The notes under the pieces were generated by a model, which saw only the letters and a program-made list of their open reading frames with translations, made no database searches and was not told where the DNA came from. Source: Acidovorax facilis (GTDB taxonomy: Bacteria; Pseudomonadota; Gammaproteobacteria; Burkholderiales; Burkholderiaceae_C). From it: a stretch of 34,963 nt of DNA. The stretch covers positions 1 through 34,963 of the forward strand of contig NZ_JAMXAX010000056.1 of the NCBI RefSeq assembly GCF_023913775.1, written 5' to 3'. Positions 18,596-29,417 of the stretch are shown piece after piece; position 1 is the stretch's first letter; each line of letters opens with the position of its first letter. The translations under genes and the position numbers were made by a program.

Positions 18596-19870
18596 TCAGC
18601 GCGCCTGGAAAGCTGCCGCCGCCAAGCCGACAAGAGCTACCACCACATAGCCCGCCGCCACGCGGACACCCACCGCGCGGCCGGCAATGGTCCAGGCGAG
18701 GGTCGCCTTGGTGAGCATGTTGGCAGAGACGGCAAGTAGGATGGCGATGGCAGTAGTGGCAGCCGGGAGGTCGCCCTGCGCCAGCATCTGCACGCTGGAA
18801 ACCAGAATGGCATCCACGTCAGCCAGACCGGAGACGAATGCGACGGCGTACATGCCGGCTGTGCCAAGGGCCTCGCGCGCGGCCCGGGCAGCCACGGCTA
18901 CCACGCCGAGCACGACGCCGAATCCGAGCGCCGTGGGCAGGTCGAAGAGGCGGCGCGAGGCCTGCTGTGTGGCCGGGCCGCTGGCTTGCCGGCGGCGCCA
19001 TTGCCATCCCGCAAAGAGGAACGCCGCCGCGGCGAGCAGCACCAGGAACAGGCCCATGCGAGGCGCGAGGCTGGGCTGCAGGACGGCGACGACCACGGCC
19101 ATACGCAGGAACATCACGCCGCAGGCGGCGACGATCGCCGCCGCCACGGGCACATGCCAGCCTGGTTGGTTCCTTGCGGTTCGAGCAAGCGCCAGCGTCG
19201 CAGCGGTGGAAGACGCAAGGCCGCCCAGCAGTCCCGTCCAGAGCAGCCCCTGTTGCTCCCCCCTGAGCCGCACCGCCACGTGGCCCAGTAGCGACAGCCC
19301 CGCGATCAGGATCACTGCGAACCACAGCTGGTAGGGGTTAAGCGCGGCGTAGGGCCCATAGCCCCGGTCCGGGAGCAGCGGCAGCACCACTGCGGTGAGC
19401 ACGCCCATTTGCAGGAGGGCATTAAGTTCGGCCGGCTGGATCAGGCGCAGCCAGCGGTGCAGCACTGGTTTCAGATCGAGCAGCAACGCGACGACCACGG
19501 CCGCCCCTACGGCGAGAATGGCCTGACCGCTTGCGGCCAAAGCGCCCAGACAGAAGGTGGCCATTGCTGCGACAGCTGTCGTGATGCTGAGGGTGCCGGC
19601 GGCCTCCGATGCACGCCGGAAAGAGACTGCGAACAGCAGGACGATGCCGATCAGGCCGGCGGCAAGGAGGAGACCGGGAGTGGAGGAGAGCAGTGCGAGA
19701 AGTCCGCCCAGCAAGCCGATGAGGGCGAATGTGCGCAGCCCGGCGACGCGACCACCCTCGGGCAAATCGCGGTCACGCCAGCCGCGCTCCAGCCCCACCA
19801 GCAGACCCACGCCGAGCGCGCCGCCCAACGCTTGTGCGGCGCTTCCAAGTTTGATGAGATCCGGGTTCAT
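18596..19870 (-). CDS. MgtC/SapB-DUF4010 family membrane protein
   Basis: 424 residues from ATG 19870 (MNPDLIKLG); the frame continues 90 bp upstream without a better start, and the Shine-Dalgarno is weak. The N-terminal MgtC-like part has GVGLLVGLERGWRDR and GLRTFALIGLLGGL. The rest is a DUF4010 domain with about a dozen hydrophobic helices, including GGLASSTAATLALAR and FVSGLADVDAILVS, repeating a glycine-serine-rich motif. It is an inner-membrane protein, and transport of an ion or metal is plausible but unproven. It converges with the exported protein at 18129-18548 (48-bp gap) and is divergent from the DUF6629 gene. Confidence 0.8.
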   Translation of the reverse strand: MNPDLIKLGSAAQALGGALGVGLLVGLERGWRDRDLPEGGRVAGLRTFALIGLLGGLLALLSSTPGLLLAAGLIGIVLLFAVSFRRASEAAGTLSITTAVAAMATFCLGALAASGQAILAVGAAVVVALLLDLKPVLHRWLRLIQPAELNALLQMGVLTAVVLPLLPDRGYGPYAALNPYQLWFAVILIAGLSLLGHVAVRLRGEQQGLLWTGLLGGLASSTAATLALARTARNQPGWHVPVAAAIVAACGVMFLRMAVVVAVLQPSLAPRMGLFLVLLAAAAFLFAGWQWRRRQASGPATQQASRRLFDLPTALGFGVVLGVVAVAARAAREALGTAGMYAVAFVSGLADVDAILVSSVQMLAQGDLPAATTAIAILLAVSANMLTKATLAWTIAGRAVGVRVAAGYVVVALVGLAAAAFQAR

Positions 19871-20100
19871 TGATGGTGAAGTGTCGACTGTCTTTGTCCA
19901 GATTGCGCCGCACTGTCGGTTAACGTCACGAGAGCAGGACTCAAGCACTGCAATTATCATCGCGCGCAGCCCCTCGTTCGGCCACGCACGCCGGGCCCCG
20001 CTTGTAAAAACAATTTGGATCTAGGGACCACTTGGCGTGGCTGACCCAGATCGTTGGCATGGTGCGCAGCCGCCCCACGATTTCACGGAGTTCCTGATCG

Positions 20101-20760
20101 ATGTGCTTTTCGGCGACCGCCAGCCTGACAGCCGGCACTTTCCTTATGGGCGTGGGCATAGTGACCACGCACATGGCCCGCACCGGTGGAGAGCGGGCTT
20201 ACGCAGCGATCCCACTGCTGTTTGCTATCCAGCAGCTTACCGAAGGCGTGGTCTGGCTCAGCTTCGGCTGGGGCATTGACGCGGTGACAGCGGCGGCGAC
20301 GCAGCTGTATTCCTTCTTCTCGCACGTGCTCTGGCCCGTGTACGTGCCTGTTGCGGCATGGCTGATCGAGCCTGACCGCAACCGCCGACGCTTCCTGGCC
20401 GCCGTCTGCCTCGCCGGGCTCGGGGTCGGGGCATATCTGCTGTACGCGATGTTTGCCTACCCCATCGTCGCCACCCCGGTTGGAGGCCACATCGACTACG
20501 CATCCCCGCATTTCTACATCGCAGCCTCCATGGGCCTTTATCTGACGGCGACGACCGTAAGCCTGATTCTTTCAAGCCACCGCTGGGTCAGACTGTTCGG
20601 GGTGCTTTGCCTAGGGTCGGCCGTAGCGGCGTACGCCTTCTACGCCCACTGGTTCATCTCCGTCTGGTGCTTCTTCGCGGCGGCAATGAGCATCGTTGTT
20701 GCACTGCACCTGATCGCCGCGCGAGGCGAAACCTCGGCCTTGGTGGAGAACGCTCGATGA
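20101..20760 (+). CDS. DUF6629-type integral membrane protein
   Basis: 219 residues with about seven hydrophobic segments. It begins MCFSATASLTAGTFLMGVG, the typical start of DUF6629 proteins, and has a conserved FAIQQLTEGVVWLSF helix and a late HWFISVWCFFAA helix. Function is unknown. The stop overlaps the next start as ATGA, so it is translationally coupled to the MFS transporter. The 230-bp gap to the divergent DUF4010 gene must hold both promoters; I see none with confidence. Confidence 0.7.
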   Translation: MCFSATASLTAGTFLMGVGIVTTHMARTGGERAYAAIPLLFAIQQLTEGVVWLSFGWGIDAVTAAATQLYSFFSHVLWPVYVPVAAWLIEPDRNRRRFLAAVCLAGLGVGAYLLYAMFAYPIVATPVGGHIDYASPHFYIAASMGLYLTATTVSLILSSHRWVRLFGVLCLGSAVAAYAFYAHWFISVWCFFAAAMSIVVALHLIAARGETSALVENAR

Positions 20761-21947
20761 CTGTTCGCCGTCCAGCGGCGGCTTCCGCGCGCCAGTTCAG
20801 CGATATTCACTTCGTGCTGCTGCTTGTCGCAGGGCTCGCCGTGTCCATGTCGTATGGCGTGACCTTGCCGGTGCTTCCGGAGCTGGTGCCGCGGGTGCGG
20901 GGTGGCGGTGCCGACGTGGCCGCCCGCCACACCGGGTGGCTGACTGGCGCCTACACCGTGGCGTTGTTCGCGTGCTCGCCGGTTTGGGGCGCCGTATCCG
21001 ACTTTCTGGATCGCCGTTGGGTGATTGCCATCGGACTCGCCGGCTCCGCCATCGCCTTGTCACTCCTCGGTACGGTCAGTTCACTTGCAGGTGTCTACGC
21101 CGCGCGCATCGGCGCCGGGCTGGTCGCGGCCGCCGTGATGCCGGCAGTGCTAGCCTATGTGGCGGAGACAACGGCACCGGAGCGCCGCCAGCGCCGCTTC
21201 GCCTGGGTGGCCTCGGCCACGGCGCTCGGCTTCCTGCTCGGGCCCGTGGCTGGCAGCGCAGCGTCTGCGCTCGGCAACCGGGTTTCAGGGCTTGACCTGG
21301 TGGCATCCGTGTGCCTGCTGGCCGCAGTGCTGGCCGCCCGCCTGCCACGAGTACAGGGTGCTGAGGACGCCGCAGGGTTGGGGCCGGCCATCGCGAATTC
21401 GAGTGTGTCCTTGGGCCGGATGCGCCGGGCGCTCCTGTTGACCGCAGCAGTGGTGTTCGGAATCACGGTAGCCGAAGTCGGCCTGACACTCCAGGGCGGC
21501 CCTGTGGGGCCTTACTTTGCCTTGTGCAGCGTGCTCATGGTCGCAATGCAACTGGTAGGCTACCCAGTGCTGGAACGCTGGATCGGCGAGCACAGGCTCG
21601 TGTGGATTTCCCTTGCAGTGATGGCGGTCGGTGTGGGCCTGCTGTCCTGGCGGGCGCCTTGGAGTCCCGCCGTCGCTTTCGTATTGGCGGCCAGTGCCCT
21701 CGGTGTGCTGATCCCCGCACTCGCCGTCAGGATTTCCTCCGCAGCAGGGCTTCGACAGGGGCGCGCGATGGGCAGGCAGGCTGCAGCCGGCAACCTGGGT
21801 CAGGCAGGCGGTGCCGCGCTGACCGGAGTCCTGTTCTCCGCGGTGGCACCCGCGCCCTTCCTGCTGGCTGGAGCCATGCTTGCCGTCGGCGCCGTAATCG
21901 CTTGGGCGAAGCCCGAAGGCGTGGACGGCAGTTCCTCGGCAGGCTGA
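20757..21947 (+). CDS. Major facilitator superfamily transporter
   Basis: 396 residues from ATG 20757, overlapping the DUF6629 stop; the open frame extends 150 bp upstream but only as a shadow of that gene. About twelve helices. The loop 2-3 motif is GAVSDFLDRRWV (MFS motif A), helix 4 has ARIGAGLVAAAVMPAVLAYVAE, and the second half has GRQAAAGNLGQAGGAALTG. This fits drug:H+ antiporter-type MFS carriers; the substrate cannot be read. The C-terminal tail is short and cytosolic. Together with DUF6629 it forms a two-gene unit. Confidence 0.85.
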   Translation: MTVRRPAAASARQFSDIHFVLLLVAGLAVSMSYGVTLPVLPELVPRVRGGGADVAARHTGWLTGAYTVALFACSPVWGAVSDFLDRRWVIAIGLAGSAIALSLLGTVSSLAGVYAARIGAGLVAAAVMPAVLAYVAETTAPERRQRRFAWVASATALGFLLGPVAGSAASALGNRVSGLDLVASVCLLAAVLAARLPRVQGAEDAAGLGPAIANSSVSLGRMRRALLLTAAVVFGITVAEVGLTLQGGPVGPYFALCSVLMVAMQLVGYPVLERWIGEHRLVWISLAVMAVGVGLLSWRAPWSPAVAFVLAASALGVLIPALAVRISSAAGLRQGRAMGRQAAAGNLGQAGGAALTGVLFSAVAPAPFLLAGAMLAVGAVIAWAKPEGVDGSSSAG

Positions 21948-21969
21948 GGCGAGGCAGCCGCCGAACGGC

Positions 21970-22278
21970 TCAAGCCATTCCTGCGGCCTGCATGGCGGCA
22001 CGGATCAAGGTGGCCGCGGACCAGACCACGACTTCGCTGCCGCCATGCTCGCCGAGCACGTAGGTATGGACGTTCCTCGCGACGACGCCGCAGTGCCGCC
22101 GACAGTTCGGACCGCAGCCGCGCCGAGTCGAACGGTGCCGGAGCCCATCACTTGGCCCGGAGGCAGGCCCGGACACGTTCAGGGCGAAGAACGTGAGTGC
22201 ATCCACCGGGTTGGGGCCGGCTAGCAGAAGGCCGCCGGGGTTCACGTGCAGGGCGGCTTCCACCAGCGGGCGCATGAT
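21970..22278 (-). pseudogene. L-lactate/malate dehydrogenase, truncated and frameshifted
   Basis: On the minus strand the pieces read as the middle of an LDH: VNPGGLLLAGPNPVDALTF, then a frame change to MGSGT, another to DSARLRSELSAALRRR, and a return to VLGEHGGSEVVVWS, which contains the catalytic GEHG histidine. The N-terminal NAD-binding part is missing and the C-terminal half is absent. The truncation coincides with the 38-bp transposon repeat at 22279, so the mercury element probably cut it and the rest decayed. The 101-residue open frame over this region is the chance result and not a real protein. The 364-bp gap 21948-22311 holds only this remnant and the repeat. Confidence 0.8.
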
Positions 22279-22316
22279 CGGGTCGTCTCAGAATTCGGAA
22301 AACGAAGCACGCTAAG
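22279..22316. repeat. 38-bp Tn21/Tn501-type terminal inverted repeat
   Basis: The sequence reads CGGGTCGTCTCAGAATTCGG and ends AAAACGAAGCACGCTAAG. Compared with the Tn21 repeat as I recall it (GGGGTCGTCTCAGAAAACGG then AAAATAAAGCACGCTAAG), 33 of 38 bases agree. The merR stop codon (22312-22314) lies inside it, as in Tn21 and Tn501. No facing copy was found to the right. Confidence 0.85.
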
Positions 22317-22767
22317 GCGCAGTCACCCCGTGACCACCCCGCACTGACATCGCGAGGTTCGTTCCGTCTTGCAGTGACGCAATCAACGGGCAGGAAACGT
22401 TGCCGTTTCGCGCATGGCATGCACACACCAAGTCAGACAGCACGGCCTCCATGCGCGCCAGGTCAGCCATTTTCTCGCGCACGTTCTTGAGCTTGTGCTC
22501 GGCCAGACTGCTGGCTTCCTCGCAATGGGTCCCATCCTCCAGCCGCAGCAGCTCGGCGATTTCATCCAGACTGAAACCCAGCCGCTGGGCTGATTTCACG
22601 AACCGCACGCGCGTTACATCCGCCTCACCATAGCGGCGGATGCTGCCATAGGGCTTGTCGGGCTCCGGCAACAAGCCCTTCCGCTGATAGAAGCGGATGG
22701 TCTCCACGTTGACCCCGGCAGCCTTGGCAAAAACGCCGATAGTCAGACACTCCAAATTGTTTGCCAT
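22312..22767 (-). CDS. merR: Mercury-responsive regulator MerR
   Basis: 151 residues. The helix-turn-helix region [20 protein letters not shown] and the wing [12 protein letters not shown] are near-identical to Tn501 MerR, as is [19 protein letters not shown]. The three Hg(II)-binding cysteines are present in THCEEAS, VCACHAR and VSCPLIAS. The C-terminus is longer than in Tn501 ([15 protein letters not shown]). It represses and, with Hg(II), activates the divergent merTPA promoter, and represses itself. The stop lies in the transposon repeat. Confidence 0.95.
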   Translation of the reverse strand: MANNLECLTIGVFAKAAGVNVETIRFYQRKGLLPEPDKPYGSIRRYGEADVTRVRFVKSAQRLGFSLDEIAELLRLEDGTHCEEASSLAEHKLKNVREKMADLARMEAVLSDLVCACHARNGNVSCPLIASLQDGTNLAMSVRGGHGVTAP

Positions 22768-22772
22768 TTCGC

Positions 22773-22803
22773 TTGACTCCGTACATGACTACGGACCTAA
22801 GGT
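22773..22803 (+). promoter_or_regulatory. mer operator-promoter (PT)
   Basis: TTGACT (-35, 22773-22778), a 19-bp spacer containing the MerR dyad CCGTAC-atga-CTACGG (22779-22797), and TAAGGT (-10, 22798-22803). This is the standard mer promoter with the over-long spacer. It drives merTPA, and the divergent merR starts 6 bp from it. Confidence 0.93.
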
Positions 22804-22841
22804 TACGCCCTATCCCATTCAATTCGAAAAGGACAAGACGC

Positions 22842-23192
22842 ATGTCTGAGCCACAAAACGCGCGCGGCGCGCTCTTCGCTGGAGGGCTGGCCGCCAGCCT
22901 CGCCTCTGCTTGTTGCCTCGGACCGCTGGTTCTGGTCGCCTTGGGATTTAGCGGGGCATGGATCGGCAACCTAACAGTGCTGGAGCCGTATCGCCCGTTT
23001 TTCATCGGCGCAGCGTTGGTGGCGCTGTTCTTCGCTTGGCAGCGCATCTACCGCCCGGCGCAAGCCTGCACACCGGGTGAGGTCTGCGCGATTCCCCAAG
23101 TGCGAGCTACTTACAAGCTCATTTTCTGGATCGTGGCCGCGCTGGTCCTGGTCGCGATGGGATTTCCGTACGTCATGCCATTTTTCTATTAA
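22842..23192 (+). CDS. merT: Mercuric ion transporter MerT
   Basis: 116 residues, the standard length, from ATG 22842 (AAAAGGAC upstream). Three membrane helices: the first has SACCLGPLVLVALG with the vicinal cysteine pair, the loop has ACTPGEVC with the second cysteine pair, and the third ends MGFPYVMPFFY. It takes Hg(II) from MerP and passes it into the cytosol. First gene of the merTPA operon. Confidence 0.95.
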   Translation: MSEPQNARGALFAGGLAASLASACCLGPLVLVALGFSGAWIGNLTVLEPYRPFFIGAALVALFFAWQRIYRPAQACTPGEVCAIPQVRATYKLIFWIVAALVLVAMGFPYVMPFFY

Positions 23193-23207
23193 TCACAGGA
23201 GTTCTTC

Positions 23208-23486
23208 ATGAGAAAAAAACTGTTTGCCGCCCTCGTCCTCGCTGCCGTTGTTGCCCCGGTGTGGGCCGCCACTCAGACTGTCACGCTGTCCGTACCGGGC
23301 ATGACCTGCTCCGCCTGCCCGATCACCGTCAAGAAGGCGATTTCCAAAGTCGAAGGCGTCAGCAAAATTAACGTGACCTTCGAGACACGCGACGCGGTCG
23401 TCACGTTCGATGATGCCAAGACCAGCGTGCAGAAGCTGACAAAGGCAACCGGAGACGCGGGATATCCGTCAAGCGTCAAGCAGTGA
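23208..23486 (+). CDS. merP: Periplasmic mercury-binding protein MerP
   Basis: 92 residues. Signal peptide of about 20 residues (cleavage VWA-A), then one heavy-metal domain with GMTCSACPITVKKAI binding Hg(II) through two cysteines. It hands Hg(II) to MerT. It starts 15 bp after merT with AGGAG upstream. Confidence 0.95.
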   Translation: MRKKLFAALVLAAVVAPVWAATQTVTLSVPGMTCSACPITVKKAISKVEGVSKINVTFETRDAVVTFDDAKTSVQKLTKATGDAGYPSSVKQ

Positions 23487-23494
23487 GCCACTGA

Positions 23495-25228
<1,734 letters not shown>

Positions 25229-25485
25229 AGTTGTACCAGTGACTTATCGTGGAGAATTCGTACACCAGCTCGCCGAAGGCGGCCTCAAGCAATCGGCGGC
25301 ACGCGTTTCGTCTTTCGACAAGGAGGATTTGCATCGGGTTTCGGCGCGCTGCGACGCCGCATGACAAGTTCGTAATGGTTCGGTCAGTGGCCGGCCGAGG
25401 GTGGTCTTCAGAATTGATGTCATCAGAGGTCGCAATCAAAGCCGCGCATGGTGTTCGGCTCGAGCCCCTGGCGAAAGGAACCAAC

Positions 25486-25707
25486 GTGAACAAGCTCGCA
25501 GTGACCCTTCTGGGCGCCGCACTCTTCGCGGGCGTTGCGTCCGCCGCCACCGACACTCGCGCCGACCCGGCGTCCAGGAGCGGCACCTACTACGGGCTGC
25601 ACCCCAAGCTGGGCATGGTCAAGGTCGATCGAGCAACCAACGCCATGGTCGTGACCAAGCGCGACAAGGAACGCGCCGCGGCGTCCGCCGCCACGCCGTC
25701 GCGTTAA
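25486..25707 (+). CDS. Small exported hypothetical protein
   Basis: 73 residues starting at GTG 25486, chosen because GAAAGGAA lies just upstream and the next 20 residues form a clean signal peptide (NKLAVTLLGAALFAGVASA). The longer frame from 25249 would bury this signal. The mature part is short and basic, with GTYYGLHPKLGMVKVDR and VTKRDKERAAASA. No known domain. It lies 257 bp after merA; the stretch between holds nothing that I can name, and probably contains the lost right boundary of the mer element. Confidence 0.5.
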   Translation: MNKLAVTLLGAALFAGVASAATDTRADPASRSGTYYGLHPKLGMVKVDRATNAMVVTKRDKERAAASAATPSR

Positions 25708-25857
25708 CGAGAAGAAAGCAGTACCAATCCCGACCGGGTACAGGCGGGCAGCGACACGTCAACCGCAATCGCATGCCGGTTGGCAGGAGAAAGCGACAGA
25801 AACTGCGCAGGGATGCTGCCTAGCCGCTGGACGATTACCCCGGGTCATGTTCAGCGG

Positions 25858-25872
25858 TCGCGGCTGCCGCGA
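25858..25872. terminator. GC hairpin between convergent genes
   Basis: TCGCGG-CTG-CCGCGA, a perfect 6-bp stem with a 3-nt loop, between the exported protein at 25486-25707 and the end of the GAPDH gene. No T-run is present on either strand, so this is only a weak terminator candidate. Confidence 0.25.
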
Positions 25873-25906
25873 TTCGGCGCACCCCCGGGGCCAACCGTCT
25901 TGAGAC

Positions 25907-26971
25907 TCAGCTCCCCGATCGGACGCTGGCCGGTAGGGGAATGCCTAGGCTGCGGTCCGTTGCCGCGATCGACGTCGCCCCATCGGGCTGCGTGCAGGCC
26001 AGCGCGCGGACGGCGTCGATCGTTTCCGGGATGACTATTGCCTGGTTGTCCACCATGTACGTGAAGAACAGCTCATCGCCCTGGAGTGTCACCAGGTCCT
26101 CCCACAAGCCGACCTCGTACAGGTCGGCCCGCGGCCGCCCGAGGTCGCCCATCATTTCCTTGACCACGTTGATCGCACCCAGGCCGTCGCTGCTGCGCAA
26201 GAGGGCGATGCGGCTGGACGTGCGAAAGGCTGCAAGAACCTCGTCCAGCGAGGCGGCACGCGTCATGCGCACATTCCAGCAATGCACGTGAGCCAGGGTC
26301 TGTGGCACCGCTACCGCCATGGTCACCACGTCCAGCGCGGGGTCGACCGTCTTGGCGTCCGGCCCCTGGTGGCTGGGCACCTTTTCCTCCGGCACCAGCG
26401 TGTTCATTAGCCCGCCACGGTGACCGTCCACAGGGTCGGTCGCGCGCCGCATCAGCGTGCCGCGCGCCTGCAGCAGCAGGCCGGCCCGGCGCAGCGCACC
26501 CAGCGTGCGCACGATGGAGGTGGTGTTGCAGGAGACCACGCGGGTAGCGACATGTCCCAGCGCCTGCGCGTAGTTGCTCTCGGCCACGAAGGAATGGCCC
26601 GCCATTTCATGCTTCTCACCGCCCTGCAGGATGAAGCGGATGCCGGCGCTGCGGTAGCGGGGGACGTTGCCCGCCGCCACCTTCTTTGGAGTGCAGTCCA
26701 CCACCACGTCGGCCTGCTGTAGGAGGTTTTCCAGGGTATCCACCACCGGAAGCCCGACCGAGCGCATAGATGCAAGGGAGGCGGCATCGCCGGCGAAGAT
26801 CGGCAAACCCAGAGCGGCGGCCACCTGCAGCCGCCAGTCGGTGGCGACGTCTGCCACGCCAGCCAGCTGCATGTCCGTCTGCAATGCGACTGCGTCAGCC
26901 ACTCGCTTTCCAATGACGCCATAGCCGACTACGGCCACGCGGATACGGGTTTCGGGCGTTCGGATTCTCAT
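25907..26971 (-). CDS. Type II (archaeal-type) glyceraldehyde-3-phosphate dehydrogenase
   Basis: 354 residues from ATG 26971 (GAGGAAAGG upstream). The N-terminal Rossmann motif is VAVVGYGVIGKRVADAV. The catalytic cysteine lies in VVSCNTTSIVRTLGAL, the CNTT motif of the archaeal enzymes, unlike SCTTNC of ordinary bacterial GAPDH. Later TLMRRATDPVD and VDNQAIVIPETIDAVRA also fit the archaeal family, which usually has about 340 residues. It oxidises glyceraldehyde 3-phosphate with phosphate and NAD(P)+ to 1,3-bisphosphoglycerate. Third gene of the ackA operon, 20 bp after the ATPase gene. It could use the glyceraldehyde 3-phosphate made by phosphoketolase. A related aldehyde dehydrogenase role cannot be excluded. 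Confidence 0.85.
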   Translation of the reverse strand: MRIRTPETRIRVAVVGYGVIGKRVADAVALQTDMQLAGVADVATDWRLQVAAALGLPIFAGDAASLASMRSVGLPVVDTLENLLQQADVVVDCTPKKVAAGNVPRYRSAGIRFILQGGEKHEMAGHSFVAESNYAQALGHVATRVVSCNTTSIVRTLGALRRAGLLLQARGTLMRRATDPVDGHRGGLMNTLVPEEKVPSHQGPDAKTVDPALDVVTMAVAVPQTLAHVHCWNVRMTRAASLDEVLAAFRTSSRIALLRSSDGLGAINVVKEMMGDLGRPRADLYEVGLWEDLVTLQGDELFFTYMVDNQAIVIPETIDAVRALACTQPDGATSIAATDRSLGIPLPASVRSGS

Positions 26972-26991
26972 GGGTGCCTTTCCTCTCGGGT

Positions 26992-29400
26992 TCAACCTGC
27001 AGCGCCGGGCAGCGCGCCACCAGAGGAGGCATCTTGCTCCGGGCGTGATCTGTGGATGCCGGTCAGGCGGGTGCGCTTGAGCAGCAGCGCATTGATGGCC
27101 ACGATGGCCGAGCTGCCCGACATGGACAGCGCCGCCACTTCCGGCGACAGGGTGAAGGGGTAGAAGACGCCGGCCGCCAGAGGGAAGGCGACGGTGTTGT
27201 AGCCCACCGCCCACCAGAGGTTCTGGTGCATCTTGCGCAGCGTGGCGCGCGACAGCTCGATCGCACCCACCACGTCGAAGGGGTCGCTCTTCATCAGCAC
27301 CACTTGTGCGCTTTCCATCGCCACGTCAGTGCCGGCGCCGATGGCGAAACCCACGTCCGCCTGCGTCAATGCCGGAGCGTCGTTGATGCCGTCGCCGACC
27401 ATCGCCACCTTATGTCCCTGCGACTGAAGTTCCCTGATCTTGTCGGCCTTCTGTCCGGGCAGAACATCGGCGAGCACGATGTCGATGCCCAGTTCCTGCC
27501 CGATGCGATCGGCGGTGGCCTGGTTGTCCCCCGTCAGCATGGCGACCTTCACGCCACGCTTGTGGAGCGCCTGGATGGTGTCCCGGGAACTCGGTCGCAC
27601 AGCGTCGGCAATGGCGATCAGGCCCAGCAACCGGCCGGCACGCGCCACGTGTACCACGGTGCGGCCCGCGCCCTGCAGGCGCGCCGCTTCCTGCGACAAG
27701 CCGGCCAGATCCACCCCGTGGCTTTCCATCAGCAGCCGGTTGCCCAGCAGCACCGTGTCACCCGCCAGTTCGGCCCGGGCACCCTGACCGTCGATGTTGG
27801 TGAACGCCACCGTGTGCTCCACAGGCAGATCGGCCGACTTCTTCAGGATCGCCAATGCCAGCGGATGTTCCGAAAACTTCTCCACGGCCGCCGCGGTTGC
27901 CAGCAGGGTGGAGGTATCGGTGCCCGGGGCGCTCACGAGGTCGACCACGTCCGGCTGGCCCACCGTCAAGGTGCCGGTCTTGTCGAACACCACGACGGTC
28001 AGCTTGGTGGCGTTCTCTAGGGCCGCAGCGTTCTTAAACAGGATGCCGTTCATGGCTCCGAGGCCGGTACCGACCATCACGGCCATGGGCGTCGCGAGCC
28101 CCAGTGCGTCGGGACAGGCTATGACGAATACCGTGATGGTTAGCGTCACTGCGAACAGCAGCGGCTGCCCGAGCACCCAGTACCAGACGATGAAGGTCGC
28201 GAGCCCGATGCCGATCGCTGCGAGCACCAGCCACTGCGAAGCCCGATCGGCGAGCAATTGCCCTGGAGCCTTGGAGTTCTGTGCCTCCTGGACCAGCTTG
28301 ACGATCTGGGCCAGGGCCGTGTCCGCGCCGACTTTGGTCGCCTTGTAGCGGAAGCTACCGCTCTTGTTGATGGTCGCGCCTATCACTTCGTCGCCGGTGC
28401 CCTTCTTCACTGGCATGGATTCACCGGTCAGCATGGACTCGTCGACTTGCGAGCCGCCTTCCATGACGACCCCGTCAACCGGCACTCTGTCGCCGGGCTT
28501 TACCACGACGATGTCTCCCAGGACCACCTCGGACGTCGGCACCTTCTGTTCCTCACCGTCGCGGAACACGGTGGCCATGGGCGGCGCCAGGTTCATCAGC
28601 GAACGGATCGCGTCGGAAGCACCGGCACGCGCGCGCATTTCCAGCCAATGCCCGAGCAGGATGAACACCAGCAGGGTGGCTACTGCCTCGTAGAACACTT
28701 CGCCCTCGTAGAAGAAGGTGGCGCCGATGCTGAAGAGGTAGCCTGTGCCAACCGAAAGAACCACCAGCGTCGCCATATTGGTCACGCCATTGCGCAATGC
28801 CCGCCAGGCCGACACATAGAACGGCCAGCCGGGATAGATGATCGCCGCCGACGCGACCAGGAACAGGAACACCTTGCGGTCCATGCCAAACGGCACGGTG
28901 AAGTCCCCGACCATGGCCCCCATCGGGGAGTAGAGGAACACCGGTACGGCGAACAACAGGGCCACAAAGAACCGGTTGCGCATGTCGCGGACCATGTCGT
29001 CCATCGACTGCCCGCTCCCGTGGCCCATCTCGTGCATCATGTCTTGATGCTCTCCGCCGGTTTTGGCGGTCTTCGCATCCGCGGCCGCGTTTCCGCCGTG
29101 CTGCGCGTGCGCACCATGGCCGGTATTGGCATGCGCGGCATGGGCTGCTGGGTCCGGAGCTGCTTCGCACACGTGCCTGGGCGTCAGTTCGCCGGCGCAA
29201 TGGTGGCCGCAGTCCTCGATGGTCGTGCGGATCCGCTCACGGGTGACCCGCGCCGGATCGAACGAGACAGTGGCGCTCGCGGGCACCGGGTTTACGGACA
29301 CCGACACCACGCCTGGGATCGCGGCGAGCCGCTTCTCGACGCCGCGGGCAGAAAGCGGGGACAGCAGATTGCCGACCTCGAAGGTTGCGGATTGAATCAT
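26992..29400 (-). CDS. P1B-type ATPase with CPD motif and degenerate metal domain
   Basis: 802 residues. It has a full P-type core: [43 protein letters not shown]. The intramembrane motif is CPD (C429-P430-D431) rather than the usual CPC or the CPH of CopB-like pumps. The N-terminal fold resembles a heavy-metal domain (residues 5-66) but the cysteine pair is replaced by [11 protein letters not shown] His/Met-rich linker follows ([30 protein letters not shown]). The metal is therefore unclear; Cu(I), Cu(II) or another ion are all possible. It lies 17 bp after acetate kinase and 20 bp before GAPDH, so it would be expressed under oxygen limitation with fermentation enzymes. Confidence 0.9.
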   Translation of the reverse strand: MIQSATFEVGNLLSPLSARGVEKRLAAIPGVVSVSVNPVPASATVSFDPARVTRERIRTTIEDCGHHCAGELTPRHVCEAAPDPAAHAAHANTGHGAHAQHGGNAAADAKTAKTGGEHQDMMHEMGHGSGQSMDDMVRDMRNRFFVALLFAVPVFLYSPMGAMVGDFTVPFGMDRKVFLFLVASAAIIYPGWPFYVSAWRALRNGVTNMATLVVLSVGTGYLFSIGATFFYEGEVFYEAVATLLVFILLGHWLEMRARAGASDAIRSLMNLAPPMATVFRDGEEQKVPTSEVVLGDIVVVKPGDRVPVDGVVMEGGSQVDESMLTGESMPVKKGTGDEVIGATINKSGSFRYKATKVGADTALAQIVKLVQEAQNSKAPGQLLADRASQWLVLAAIGIGLATFIVWYWVLGQPLLFAVTLTITVFVIACPDALGLATPMAVMVGTGLGAMNGILFKNAAALENATKLTVVVFDKTGTLTVGQPDVVDLVSAPGTDTSTLLATAAAVEKFSEHPLALAILKKSADLPVEHTVAFTNIDGQGARAELAGDTVLLGNRLLMESHGVDLAGLSQEAARLQGAGRTVVHVARAGRLLGLIAIADAVRPSSRDTIQALHKRGVKVAMLTGDNQATADRIGQELGIDIVLADVLPGQKADKIRELQSQGHKVAMVGDGINDAPALTQADVGFAIGAGTDVAMESAQVVLMKSDPFDVVGAIELSRATLRKMHQNLWWAVGYNTVAFPLAAGVFYPFTLSPEVAALSMSGSSAIVAINALLLKRTRLTGIHRSRPEQDASSGGALPGAAG

Positions 29401-29417
29401 CTTTATGGTCCCTTCTT

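Noticed and set aside
19941..20183. 80-residue minus-strand open frame
   Set aside because: It overlaps the start of the DUF6629 gene antisense. Part of it looks protein-like, but I could not match it to any family.
21970..22275. 101-residue minus-strand frame taken as an intact gene
   Set aside because: LDH similarity jumps between frames, so this is a chance joining of pieces of a pseudogene.
25229..25480. Possible N-terminal half of the interrupted ldh on the minus strand
   Set aside because: Fragments such as SQRAETR and MQILLVERRNA vaguely resemble the LDH QRPGETR...LLERNA region, which would be expected on the far side of the insertion. The match is too weak and appears to overlap the C-terminal piece; an alignment to LDH genes would decide.
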